The notes under the pieces: generated by a model
Databases searched by the model: none
Told to the model about the DNA's origin: nothing
The model's input: the letters and a program-made list of their open reading frames with translations, nothing else
Shown: in pieces, positions 25,532 to 33,952 of the stretch
Numbering within the stretch: the first letter of the stretch is position 1
Layout: every line of letters begins with the position of its first letter
Translations under genes and position numbers: made by a program
Origin: Candidatus Obscuribacterales bacterium
GTDB lineage: Bacteria > Cyanobacteriota > Vampirovibrionia > Obscuribacterales > Obscuribacteraceae
Direction: 5' to 3'
DNA: 64,000 nucleotides
NCBI GenBank assembly: GCA_019637435.1
Contig: JAHBVO010000001.1
Location: 2,108,001-2,172,000 of the forward strand

Positions 25532-28500
25532 CTATTGTTCCAAGTCGTTGTTTCTTCGCTCTTTATTCATGAATCTGTAGAAACTAGGTATCACCAGCAA
25601 CGTTAGAAGGGTCGCTGAAATTAGACCGCCGAAAATCACAGTCGCGAGTGGGCGCTGAATTTCTGCTCCTGTGCCGTGGGAAAATAGTTTTGGTAGCAAG
25701 CCCATCATAGCGACCATTGCTGTCATCACTACAGGTCGTAAGCGAATGCGAGCACCCTCTATTATAGCTTCATCGAGATTTTCACCGTTTTCTTTCTCTT
25801 GCAATTGCATGATGTAGCTCACCATAATCACTCCGTTTTGGACGGCCACTCCACACAGCGCAATGAATCCAATAAAGGCGGGGACGGAGAGTGGCTGGTG
25901 GGATGCCCAGAGACCTATGACACCGCCGATGGCAGCAAATGGAACGGTCATCATAATGAGCGCAGCGTTTTTGATCGAGTTGAAGGTGAAGAATAGCAAT
26001 ATGAAAATCAAGAACAAGACAATAGGAACGACGATTGAGAGCCTATTCATCGCTCGTTTTTGGTTCTCAAATTGACCTCCCCATACAACCTGATAACCTT
26101 TTGGTAGTTTTACTTTTTCTGAAACGACTTGCTGCGCTGCATTTGCCCAGCTGCCGAGGTCTCGACCTCGAACATTTACCATCACGACTGAACGTCTCTG
26201 CCGGTCCTCTCTCTTAAGAAGGACTGCGCCGCGCTCGATTCGGATGTCGGCAAGTTCTTCCAGTGGAACTCGCGCTCCGTCAGGCATTTCCACCAGCATA
26301 CTGCGTAAACGCTCCTCTGTTTGTCTGTGCTCGGGTAGGAACCGAATCAATAGACCAAACCGCTTGTTGCCTTCAATAACTTCTGAAACTACTCGACCGG
26401 CCGTAGCGATCTGCACAAAACGCAGAACATCTGCCGATGTCGCGCCGTAACGAGCGATGGTGTCACGGCGTAGCTTGATTCGGAACTCTGGTAAGCCTAT
26501 CAACGGCTCGCGCATCAAGTCGCCGGTGCCTGGAACGTCCCGAATTGCGTTCATAACTTCGTCGGATAGTTTGTTTAAAATTTCGAGGTCATCGCCGAAG
26601 ATTTTTATTCCAACATCGGCTTTGATGCCCGTTATCAAGTCATCGATCATGTCGGCGATCGGTTGTGAGAAACTGTACATGACGCCCGGAATTTTAGCCA
26701 CTTCATGGGCGAGCTCTTCCGTCAACTTCTCCTTGTTTTGTGACCGCCACTCCGATCTCGGTTTTAACCCGATATACATATCTGCCGCATCAACGCCCTC
26801 GACATCAGACCCCATCCCAGACCGTCCAATGCGAGTGACCGCTATGGTCACTTCCGGAATGCGTTTGACCAGGGTTTCAGCCGCAGTGGCAATTTCTTGC
26901 GACTTCGTGTGAGCAATACTCGCCGGCATCCGTAGGCGAAGCCATAAGGAGCCTTCATCGAGACTGGGAATAAATTCTGAGCCCAGTAACGGAAGCAATG
27001 CAGCGGCCCCCGCCAGGCAGACCAGACAACCTAAAAGTAGTTTTCCTGGACGTAGTAGCGACCACTTCAGAAGAGGTGTGTAGCTGTTCTTAAGCCAATC
27101 CATAACTGGATTGCGTTTTTCCCTCACGTCTTTTTTCAGAACCCAAAAGCAGATGACCGGAATGATCGTTAATGCGACGAACAGTGCCCCGAGCAGCGCA
27201 TATATAAAGGTTAACGCCAATGGTCCAAACATTTTTCCTTCGACGCCCTCCAGCGAAAAAAGCGGAAGGTAGACGGCGATGATGATGAAAATTGCGAATG
27301 TGATTGGTCGTCCAACCTCTTGAGCCGCCTGTGTTATTACCCTCAGTCGCTCCTCTTTAGAAAGTGACTTTCGCTCCGCTAACCTTCGAAAAATATTCTC
27401 AACCATGACGACGCCCGCGTCGACAACCACTCCGAAGTCCACCGCCCCTAGTGTCATAAGATTTGAAGAGAGACCCGTGTATTTCATCATCGCGAAGCTA
27501 AACAAGAGCGATAACGGAATGATTATGGACACGATCAAAGCGGGCTGGATATCCATCAGGATTGCTGCTAACACGATTATGACCAACGCGCCGCTGAGCA
27601 TCAGAATTTCTTTGACTGTATCCATGGTTCGATCAACCAGGTCCTTCTGGTTGTAGAACGGTCTGACCGAGACGCCTTCAGGCAGGGATTCTTGAATTTC
27701 CGCAAGCCGCTTCTCTACCTCTTCAACAACCTGTTTCGTGTTAGCCCCTTTTCGAGAAAAAACTATGCCGATTATCGCTTCGCCTTCTCCATTCATCGAG
27801 GCTGACCCTCTTCTAAATGCAGGACCGATCTCTACAGATGCAATATTTCGGACTTCGACTGGCGTGCCATCAACCTCCTTGAGAACAATTTTCTCGATAT
27901 CCGAAACCGTTTTCACCCGTCCCAGTCCTCGGATGATCACCTCTTCGTCAGCCTGCTCGATGAAATTTCCGCCGATATTTAAATTGCCATCGTTAAGTTT
28001 CCTCGAAACATCAGTGAGGCTCAGGTCGTAGCTTTTCAGTTTTATTGGATTAATGAGAACCTGATACTCTTTTATGAAGCCGCCATAGGTGACGACGTTA
28101 ACCACTCCAGGTGTCGCCAGCAGTCGTTTGGCGATGTTCCAATCCTGGATTGTGCGCAAGTCAATCAGATTGTGCCTGTCGCTCGTGACGTGGTACATGA
28201 ATACCTGACTGAATGTTGAAATGACTGGTCCAAGTTGTGGTGGTGGCACATCCGGTGGCAGTCGTAATGTGGTGAGTCTCTGTTGTACGAGCTGCCGAGC
28301 AAGATATAGATCACAATCATCTTCGAAAATCGCGTTCACGACTGACAAGCCGAATTCAGAACTGGAGCGCGTTTTCTTAATGAACGGAACACCATTCAGT
28401 GCGTATTCTATTGGAACGGTCACTAGTGATTCAACTTCCTCGGTAGCCATCCCTTCCGGTTCAGTAATGATTTGCACCTGAATGTTGCTAACATCAGGAA

Positions 28501-28615
28501 ACGAATCAGCCGGAATGGTAAGAATAGAATGAATACCTATTGCGATGATAGCAATGATCAGCAGGAGAACTCCTGCGCGTTGCTTAAGAGCGAAGCTAAT
28601 GAGTTTGTCTATCAC
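25532..28615 (-). CDS. czcA: Heavy-metal RND efflux transporter (CzcA/CusA family)
   Basis: A 1027-residue inner membrane proton antiporter of the HME-RND family. The N-terminal helix, two large periplasmic loops and twelve membrane helices are in the usual order. The TM4 signature AVDFGVVVDAGVVMVENIFRRL is specific to the heavy-metal branch (Asp residues relay protons). GVDAADMYIGLKP in the periplasmic loop also matches CzcA/CusA. Start is GTG, overlapping the TGA of the adaptor gene (GTGA, 28612-28615). The metal (Zn/Co/Cd versus Cu/Ag) cannot be fixed from sequence; family letters are used loosely. Confidence 0.93.
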   Translation of the reverse strand: MIDKLISFALKQRAGVLLLIIAIIAIGIHSILTIPADSFPDVSNIQVQIITEPEGMATEEVESLVTVPIEYALNGVPFIKKTRSSSEFGLSVVNAIFEDDCDLYLARQLVQQRLTTLRLPPDVPPPQLGPVISTFSQVFMYHVTSDRHNLIDLRTIQDWNIAKRLLATPGVVNVVTYGGFIKEYQVLINPIKLKSYDLSLTDVSRKLNDGNLNIGGNFIEQADEEVIIRGLGRVKTVSDIEKIVLKEVDGTPVEVRNIASVEIGPAFRRGSASMNGEGEAIIGIVFSRKGANTKQVVEEVEKRLAEIQESLPEGVSVRPFYNQKDLVDRTMDTVKEILMLSGALVIIVLAAILMDIQPALIVSIIIPLSLLFSFAMMKYTGLSSNLMTLGAVDFGVVVDAGVVMVENIFRRLAERKSLSKEERLRVITQAAQEVGRPITFAIFIIIAVYLPLFSLEGVEGKMFGPLALTFIYALLGALFVALTIIPVICFWVLKKDVREKRNPVMDWLKNSYTPLLKWSLLRPGKLLLGCLVCLAGAAALLPLLGSEFIPSLDEGSLWLRLRMPASIAHTKSQEIATAAETLVKRIPEVTIAVTRIGRSGMGSDVEGVDAADMYIGLKPRSEWRSQNKEKLTEELAHEVAKIPGVMYSFSQPIADMIDDLITGIKADVGIKIFGDDLEILNKLSDEVMNAIRDVPGTGDLMREPLIGLPEFRIKLRRDTIARYGATSADVLRFVQIATAGRVVSEVIEGNKRFGLLIRFLPEHRQTEERLRSMLVEMPDGARVPLEELADIRIERGAVLLKREDRQRRSVVMVNVRGRDLGSWANAAQQVVSEKVKLPKGYQVVWGGQFENQKRAMNRLSIVVPIVLFLIFILLFFTFNSIKNAALIMMTVPFAAIGGVIGLWASHQPLSVPAFIGFIALCGVAVQNGVIMVSYIMQLQEKENGENLDEAIIEGARIRLRPVVMTAMVAMMGLLPKLFSHGTGAEIQRPLATVIFGGLISATLLTLLVIPSFYRFMNKERRNNDLEQ

Positions 28616-30057
28616 CGCGTCAAATTTTCCCGACCAGAGATAACCATTGCTCCTGGTCGCCCAGATGCTACTTCAGTTTTGAGCAGAAGCGAGCCGGTAG
28701 TGACAACGCGGTCGCCTTCTTTGAGCCCGGAGATGACCTCGTAGAATTTTTCATTGTCTCTTCCGAGCCGGACAGGCTGTTCTACAAAGTGATCTTCATC
28801 AGCTACGTAGACCACGTCATGACCCTTCTTCTTTTGTACTGATTCTTTCGGGCAGGCTAGCACCATATGCGGTGGTAACTTTATCGTCGTGTCTGCAAAC
28901 ATGCTTGCCTTTAGTTTCAAGTCCTTGTTATCGAGCCGGGCGCGAATCGGAGCCGTTCTAGTCTCTGGGTCAATGTGCGAGCCTATATAATTTATTTTGC
29001 CCTCGAATTTTCGACCCGGCAGACCGCTTATCCGAGCCACAACCGGCATGCCGATACTGAGACCAGGTAGGTCCACACCCGGAATCTCCGCGGACAGTGC
29101 AACAGTTGAAAGATCCGAGATTCGAAAAGCTTCCTTGCCCGGATCGACAATCGCTCCTAAAGCCACATCTTGCTTCGACACTGTTCCGGACATCGAGGCT
29201 ATGATTGGCACAGTACCCTCGATACGACCGCTGGTCATGATCTGGTTTGCTTTATCTTCCGTCATACCAAGAAAAACGAGACGTTGTTTAAGTGTACTGA
29301 CGCGCTGTTTGGCGCGTCTCACTTCGGCCTGGGCGAGCTGCAGATCACGCCTCAGCATCGCTTTGTTTTTAAACAAGCCTTCCTCTCTTTCCATGTTCGC
29401 TTTGGCCTGTCGATGAAGTGAACGCGCCCTGTTATATTTAGCCTGAGATGCATAGAAGTCTTTGCTAGCCGCGATTCCTTCCTTAAGGAGCTTCTGGTAT
29501 CGCTCCATATTCTGCTTACTCAATTGAAGCTGCACCTTCGCTTCTTCAAATTGTTCCTTAGCCTCTAAGAGCGTCTCGGGTCGTTTTATTTGCTCACGAT
29601 AGACCTGTCGTTCTCGCTCCTCATGAGCCTTCGCAATGTCAAGTTTCGAATTTGCTTCGATCAGTTGAGATTGAAGGTCACTTATTTGCTGACTATCAAT
29701 CATTGCAAGAACTTGCCCCTTCTCGACTTTGGAGCCAGGCTTGACGAAGATGTTCACGACACGACCACGCACGCGATTTGTTAGTGACACCTCTTTACCG
29801 AACTCCGGAAGGATCTCTCCGGCTACATTCAAAGAATCGCCAAGTTTGCGCTTCTTCACAGCTTGGGTTTCCAACTCGATGTGTTCGGATGTTTCGTCGG
29901 AGCGCTTAGAGGCGCCTGTTGACTGCTTTGTCTGCGTGTCGCCACAGCCGCCTAATGTCCCGATGGAAAGCGCGAATGTGCAAAAGACGGCTAGCGATGA
30001 TAGTGATGTGAGCGATACGAAACGTAGATTGACTCTTCTCTTGCTGTTGATCGCCAT
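28612..30057 (-). CDS. czcB: RND efflux periplasmic adaptor lipoprotein (CzcB-like)
   Basis: A 481-residue membrane fusion protein linking the RND pump to an outer membrane channel. The N-terminus has a hydrophobic helix and a lipobox (GTLGGC, Cys at about 38). The barrel-sandwich hybrid start VVNIFVKPGSKVEKGQVLAMID is at about 98-120; a long coiled-coil hairpin with two heptad-rich helices follows (about 125-260), then beta-barrel and membrane-proximal domains (DRVVTTGSLLLKTE near the end). Overlaps the pump gene by four bases. No outer membrane partner is adjacent; a TolC-family gene starts at 63081. Confidence 0.92.
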   Translation of the reverse strand: MAINSKRRVNLRFVSLTSLSSLAVFCTFALSIGTLGGCGDTQTKQSTGASKRSDETSEHIELETQAVKKRKLGDSLNVAGEILPEFGKEVSLTNRVRGRVVNIFVKPGSKVEKGQVLAMIDSQQISDLQSQLIEANSKLDIAKAHEERERQVYREQIKRPETLLEAKEQFEEAKVQLQLSKQNMERYQKLLKEGIAASKDFYASQAKYNRARSLHRQAKANMEREEGLFKNKAMLRRDLQLAQAEVRRAKQRVSTLKQRLVFLGMTEDKANQIMTSGRIEGTVPIIASMSGTVSKQDVALGAIVDPGKEAFRISDLSTVALSAEIPGVDLPGLSIGMPVVARISGLPGRKFEGKINYIGSHIDPETRTAPIRARLDNKDLKLKASMFADTTIKLPPHMVLACPKESVQKKKGHDVVYVADEDHFVEQPVRLGRDNEKFYEVISGLKEGDRVVTTGSLLLKTEVASGRPGAMVISGRENLTR

Positions 30058-30444
30058 GTTCTGCTCTCCGTATCATAGTCTGGACAGGATGGTGAAAGGG
30101 TAATTGTCATAGAAACCCTCTTGAAACCTAGTCCTTAATAGGCTGTTCTGATATCGGTGTAGCATTTTCCACTAAGGCAGGGCTGATTCACTCCGGCTCC
30201 GTAACTGAGTTAACTTAACAGGACAGGCACCGCCGATGGTGACAGTTTCATCCCAGAATCACATTCACCATAAGCTGTGCATGGTGCTCATCCTGTTAAT
30301 TCGAGTGCGTTTTAATCTGTTCTGAACTCAGGTGAACTTCGAATCTATTGCGTGCGAGCAGTAAACGCAATACGCGAACGCAAGCGGATCAGGTTGCCGA
30401 GGTCACCGCTTGCGTTCGCATGTATCGCGCTAGGTACTTGCGCG
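30058..30444. other. Intercistronic region with long inverted repeat
   Basis: About 390 bases between the Spy-like gene and the CzcB-like gene, both minus strand. It holds the 14-bp inverted repeat at 30374-30419. The gap is long enough for a separate pump promoter. Confidence 0.5.
30374..30419. repeat. Perfect 14-bp inverted repeat
   Basis: Arms GCGAACGCAAGCGG (30374-30387) and CCGCTTGCGTTCGC (30406-30419) with an 18-base loop, 26 bases past the stop of the Spy-like gene. Flanks continue to pair (ATAC/GTAT). No T-run follows on the minus strand, so it is not a classical intrinsic terminator; it may stabilise the upstream mRNA or attenuate read-through into the pump genes. Confidence 0.7.
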
Positions 30445-31314
30445 TTATTTGTCTGATTCACGCCCCCCTTGCGGACGCGAACCGGACGGACCTTCAGGAC
30501 CAGTGGCATGTGATGAACCGCCGTGCGGTCCACCGCCACCTGGGTGTCTGCCGAAGCCGAACCCGGGTGGCGGCGGTGGCGGCCCGAAATGAGGTCCGAT
30601 TCCTGGATTAAAGAACCTCATCATAGGCGGCGCTCCGAACGGTGGCGGACCAAAATCGTCGATGCCTTCCATGTGCCCTCCGATGGGCATCGCATGTGGT
30701 GGCAATGGCGGTGCAAAAAATGGCATGTCTCCACCGGGACCGGCTTGGCGGCGGAGAATCAGGTGTTGCATTTTGCTGCGCTGTTCCGGCGTGAATACCT
30801 CGGCTGTGTCAAGTACGAGTTTTAAATGTTGCTGGGCAAGTTCTGATTTAATGGAGGTCATTTTCGAAAAGAGCTCGGTGACCGCTTTCCTGTCGATTGA
30901 TGACTCTCCCATCAGCGTTGTCATTCTATGAGATAACGCGATTAGCTCCGCGTGTTTCGCAGCGGTTTCAATTCTGTTCTGGTCGCGGAGCGCTACCAGC
31001 TTTGTCATCTGTTCATCGGTAAGAGGCGGATTCATACAGCCCTCCTTGTGTGGCGGTTTATCCGTCGGCGAATATGCGACCAGAAAATTCTTGGGACCGC
31101 CGGCTGATTCCCATGAAGTTTCAACTGTTCCGAATAGACCTGATGCGTCTCTATTCGAATTCGAGCGCAAGTCGGCCGTTATCACCGATGCTTCTCCGAT
31201 GCCATCATCAACGCCAGACCCGACCGGTGCACTATCTGCGTTTGCCATTTCGCAGCTAAATGCAAACATTGCAAGCGATGAAAGCAGAATTGTTTTACTT
31301 CTCACTATTTTCAC
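30445..31314 (-). CDS. Spy/CpxP-like periplasmic protein with Pro/Gly/His-rich tail
   Basis: A 289-residue exported protein. The start is placed at GTG 31314 because AGGAG lies nine bases upstream and a signal peptide follows (KTILLSSLAMFAFSCEMANA); the frame is open to a GTG at 31341. The central helical part (about 100-195) has the two LTxxQ-type motifs of the Spy/CpxP group (PLTDEQMTKL; VFTPEQRSKMQ). The last 90 residues are rich in Pro, Gly, Phe, His and Met (FGPPPFGAPPMMRFF; GPHFGPPPPPPGF), a composition that can bind metal ions. It overlaps the upstream TPR-like gene by 20 bases and precedes metal efflux genes, consistent with metal or envelope stress sensing. Confidence 0.75.
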   Translation of the reverse strand: MKIVRSKTILLSSLAMFAFSCEMANADSAPVGSGVDDGIGEASVITADLRSNSNRDASGLFGTVETSWESAGGPKNFLVAYSPTDKPPHKEGCMNPPLTDEQMTKLVALRDQNRIETAAKHAELIALSHRMTTLMGESSIDRKAVTELFSKMTSIKSELAQQHLKLVLDTAEVFTPEQRSKMQHLILRRQAGPGGDMPFFAPPLPPHAMPIGGHMEGIDDFGPPPFGAPPMMRFFNPGIGPHFGPPPPPPGFGFGRHPGGGGPHGGSSHATGPEGPSGSRPQGGRESDK

Positions 31315-31936
31315 GGGTTGAATCTCCTGAATTTGAGCCACTGATCACAGTTCCGGCGACGGATGTGGAAGCTTCCGGCAGTAAGACTTTGTCCAGAAAC
31401 TTTTTGTTGGTTTCCCAAAATTTGGGTACGCGACCGCAGACTGCGGTTAGCCTTGTGCGTGCAAGGATCGTTCGATCTTCATCTTCGTAGAAGCGCTCAA
31501 CAAGCGGGATACTTATGCCTTTGTAGCCCATGTTGGACTCGTCACCGACAATGTTTCTCAACACCATCAGCCATGTTTTGACGCACTCATTGTAGACTTC
31601 CGGTTTTGGCTTCTTTTTCGATTTCTTGATCTTCTGATACAGCGCTTCGCCTAATGCTACCCGCGCATCTATGTCGTTCGGATCCAGTTCAACAGCACGC
31701 CGACCCATCGATACCGCTCTGTTAACATCGTCGTTGCGTAGAGAAATCTCAGACTGCATATATTGAATCTTCGAGTTGTCGCGCTTCTTCGACTTATTAA
31801 ACACCTCGTACGAGGAGACTCGTTGTCTGGCTGCTGACGGACTCTGCGTCTCAGCTGCAAGCGCAAGTGCGCTGCCGCTCAGAGTGGCTAACAGCAACAC
31901 AACGACGCATGCGGTGGAGTAGTAATGTAGTGACAT
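31295..31936 (-). CDS. Secreted TPR-like protein
   Basis: A 213-residue exported protein with a signal peptide (about 1-28, CVVVLLLATLSGSALALAAE). Residues about 50-105 form a tetratricopeptide-like helix pair (DVNRAVSMGRRAVELDPNDIDARVALGEALYQKI, split here over two motifs), and a second helical part follows. Its end overlaps the start of the Spy-like gene by 20 bases, so the two are co-translated. Partner unknown; likely a periplasmic scaffold. Confidence 0.7.
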   Translation of the reverse strand: MSLHYYSTACVVVLLLATLSGSALALAAETQSPSAARQRVSSYEVFNKSKKRDNSKIQYMQSEISLRNDDVNRAVSMGRRAVELDPNDIDARVALGEALYQKIKKSKKKPKPEVYNECVKTWLMVLRNIVGDESNMGYKGISIPLVERFYEDEDRTILARTRLTAVCGRVPKFWETNKKFLDKVLLPEASTSVAGTVISGSNSGDSTRENSEK

Positions 31937-32062
31937 TTGTTTCCTGAACCCTGTTGGGGCGTTCGCTTACGACCATTCTCCGGTTAGTACGTAAAGGATT
32001 GATGTGCGCGAAATACGTCTTTGTAAATCCAGGAAGCAAACGCCTACTCTCGCCCGTTTTGC

Positions 32063-32094
32063 GTAAAGGAATTGTAAAGGTGCGACTCACGGGC
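32063..32094 (+). promoter_or_regulatory. Direct-repeat operator, copy 1
   Basis: TAAAGG at 32064-32069 and 32075-32080, exactly 11 bases apart, in a 32-base block matching copy 2 (33164-33195) at 28 of 32 positions. The 11-base spacing is that of tandem OmpR/PhoB-family half-sites. It lies 40 bases before the TIR-like gene at 32135 and also between that gene and the divergent TPR/Spy-like operon, so it could control both. Confidence 0.7.
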
Positions 32095-32134
32095 ACTTGG
32101 TGGTACATGATAGTGACGGTTAAGGAGTTATTCG

Positions 32135-33103
32135 ATGGCAGGTGAGCCCATAATCGAAATTGTTGGAGAGAATATCCTTGAATTTCGTTGCGATGTCCTC
32201 GCTCTGAAATATGCTCAGGGATGGCATGGTGCCGATCTGGCTGTCTCAAAGGCACTAAAGTTGGGAAATTTCTGGGAGGCTCCGCTACCTGGAGAATACC
32301 GCACTCTCACTCCCGACAGCGCTTCCCGCATCGCGGCACCGCTTGTTTTGCTCGAAGGCATGCCGGCGCTGTCGAAAATTGCATACACGAATATTCGTTC
32401 GTTCGCACAATCGGTGATTTCGCATCTAGACCAGGTTGCGCCCAATGTCAAACATATTGCGATGACAGTTCACGGTGTCAACATAGGTATGGATGAGCGT
32501 GAAGCTTTTCTCTCTCAAATTGGCGGTCTGGTGGATGGTCTTGCTAGCGCAAATGTATTGCCTGAATTGGAACGAATCTCAATTGTGGAACTCAAACCGG
32601 ACAGGTGTCTCAGGCTTATGAAAATCCTGCAGGAGCATAACCTACATCGACCGATCAAACGAAAATCGAAATCGCCTGTAGATTCCAATGCACCACTGGC
32701 AATGGCAGGCAGCAAAACTGAGAAACCGCACGTTTTCGTGGCCATGCCTTTTACCGATGATATGGAAGATGTGTATATATTCGGAATTCAGGGACCGATT
32801 CAGGAGGCTGGACTGCTTTGTGAGCGAGTCGACATGGATGTCTTTACCGGAGACATTCTTGAACGGATTAAGAACCGGATCGATTCTGCTGACCTGGTGA
32901 TTGGTGTTTTGAACGGAGCAAATGCAAATGTTTATCTTGAAGTGGGATATGCATGGGGCAAAAATCGCAAAACCCTTTTGATCTGCAAGAATCCGGACGA
33001 ACTGAAGTTCGATGTGAAAGGTCAGCGTTGTTTGATTTACTCGTCCATCAACGATCTGAACAAGAAGCTTTGCAAAGAAATTCAAATCCATATGAATCCA
33101 TAG
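32135..33103 (+). CDS. Macro/aminopeptidase-N-like domain fused to TIR/deoxyribosyltransferase-like domain
   Basis: A 322-residue cytoplasmic two-domain protein. The N-terminal part (about 5-165) begins ILEFRCDVLALKYAQGWHGAD and resembles the N-terminal, macro-like domain of M17 leucyl aminopeptidases. A basic linker (174-182) joins it to a C-terminal alpha-beta domain (198-318) with VFVAMPF (200-206) and SADLVIGVL...NANVYLEVGYAWG (251-275). That pattern belongs to the nucleoside 2-deoxyribosyltransferase/TIR-like group, with Glu269 as the putative glycosidase residue. Relatives cleave nucleosides or NAD, sometimes as immune effectors. AAGGAG precedes the ATG by seven bases. It carries operator copy 1 and probably belongs to the regulon of the adjacent two-component system. 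Confidence 0.7.
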   Translation: MAGEPIIEIVGENILEFRCDVLALKYAQGWHGADLAVSKALKLGNFWEAPLPGEYRTLTPDSASRIAAPLVLLEGMPALSKIAYTNIRSFAQSVISHLDQVAPNVKHIAMTVHGVNIGMDEREAFLSQIGGLVDGLASANVLPELERISIVELKPDRCLRLMKILQEHNLHRPIKRKSKSPVDSNAPLAMAGSKTEKPHVFVAMPFTDDMEDVYIFGIQGPIQEAGLLCERVDMDVFTGDILERIKNRIDSADLVIGVLNGANANVYLEVGYAWGKNRKTLLICKNPDELKFDVKGQRCLIYSSINDLNKKLCKEIQIHMNP

Positions 33104-33163
33104 TTTGAAACTCCGGAAATCAAAGGGATACAAACCACGTTCCAAGAAGAGAACGGTTGGCGA

Positions 33164-33195
33164 GTAAAGGAATTGTAAAGGCGCAACTCGTGGGC
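33164..33195 (+). promoter_or_regulatory. Direct-repeat operator, copy 2
   Basis: TAAAGG at 33165-33170 and 33176-33181 in a block nearly identical to copy 1. TATGAT at 33202-33207 is a candidate -10 box just downstream, and the response regulator ATG is 38 bases past the block. The position suggests autoregulation of the two-component operon. Confidence 0.7.
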
Positions 33196-33233
33196 TTTTG
33201 CTATGATTTAAAGGGTGTCCTTTGCGCGCAACT

Positions 33234-33952
33234 ATGGACAATAAATCTCGCCTACTTATTATTGATGATGATATAAAGTTTTGTCGGTTAATATCCGACT
33301 ACCTCTCTGGCTTTGGTTATGAAACCGAATCCGCTCATACGGGCGCCGATGGACTTGAAAAGGCGATGCATGAGAACTGGCAGGCGATCATTTTGGATGT
33401 GATGCTTCCCGTGCATAACGGTTTCGAAGTTTTAAAAAGGTTGCGTGAGAAGTCAGAAACTCCGGTCCTGATACTTACAGCATTGGGTGACGAGGCTGAT
33501 CGCATTGTTGGTTTGGAACTGGGCGCCGACGATTATGTTCCGAAGACGTCCTCACCTAGAGACTTCTTGCGAGGCTTCGCGCGTTGATTCGGAGAGCATC
33601 ATATGCGGTGCCGGAAGCGTCATCTGGGACAATTGAACAGATTTCTGTCGGTCCTCTGAGAATAAACCTATCGGCGCGGCATGCAGTTCTGTCTGATGAA
33701 GTTTTGCAGTTAACTCCGGTTGAATTTGACTTGCTCGTTGTTCTGGTACAGTCGAAGGGCCGCGTAAAATCAAGAGAAGAGCTTTTGAATGAGATTCGAG
33801 ATCGGAACTACGATGTCTTTGACCGTTCAATCGATGTTCATATTTCAGCTTTGCGCAGAAAGCTTTATGACGATCCGAAAACTCCTAAATTCATTCGCAC
33901 CGTCCGCGGTGCTGGATACATGATGGCTTACGACCTGGAGTCGAAGGCATGA
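33234..33952 (+). pseudogene. OmpR-family response regulator split by a one-base deletion
   Basis: Receiver domain (LLIIDDD acidic pocket, phospho-acceptor in ILDVMLP, Thr in LILTALG, Lys in DDYVPK) and winged-helix domain (LTPVEFDLLVVLVQSKGRVKSREELL; DVHISALRRKL; IRTVRGAGYMM) are both intact but lie in different frames. The receiver frame runs into TGA at 33587. In the other frame the sequence from 33563 reads LLARLRALIRRA, the expected continuation after SPRE, so one base is missing at about 33562. As written the product is a receiver fragment, plus a possible separate DNA-binding piece from TTG 33584. Either a recent lesion or a sequence error. The start is ATG 33234, or TTG 33222, which follows AAGGGTG by four bases. 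Its end overlaps the kinase gene as ATGA. Confidence 0.85.

Noticed and set aside
30091..30115. Possible third copy of the TAAAGG operator upstream of the CzcB-like gene
   Set aside because: GTGAAAGGGTAATTGTCAT shares only part of the motif and lacks the second half-site at 11-bp spacing; too weak to claim.
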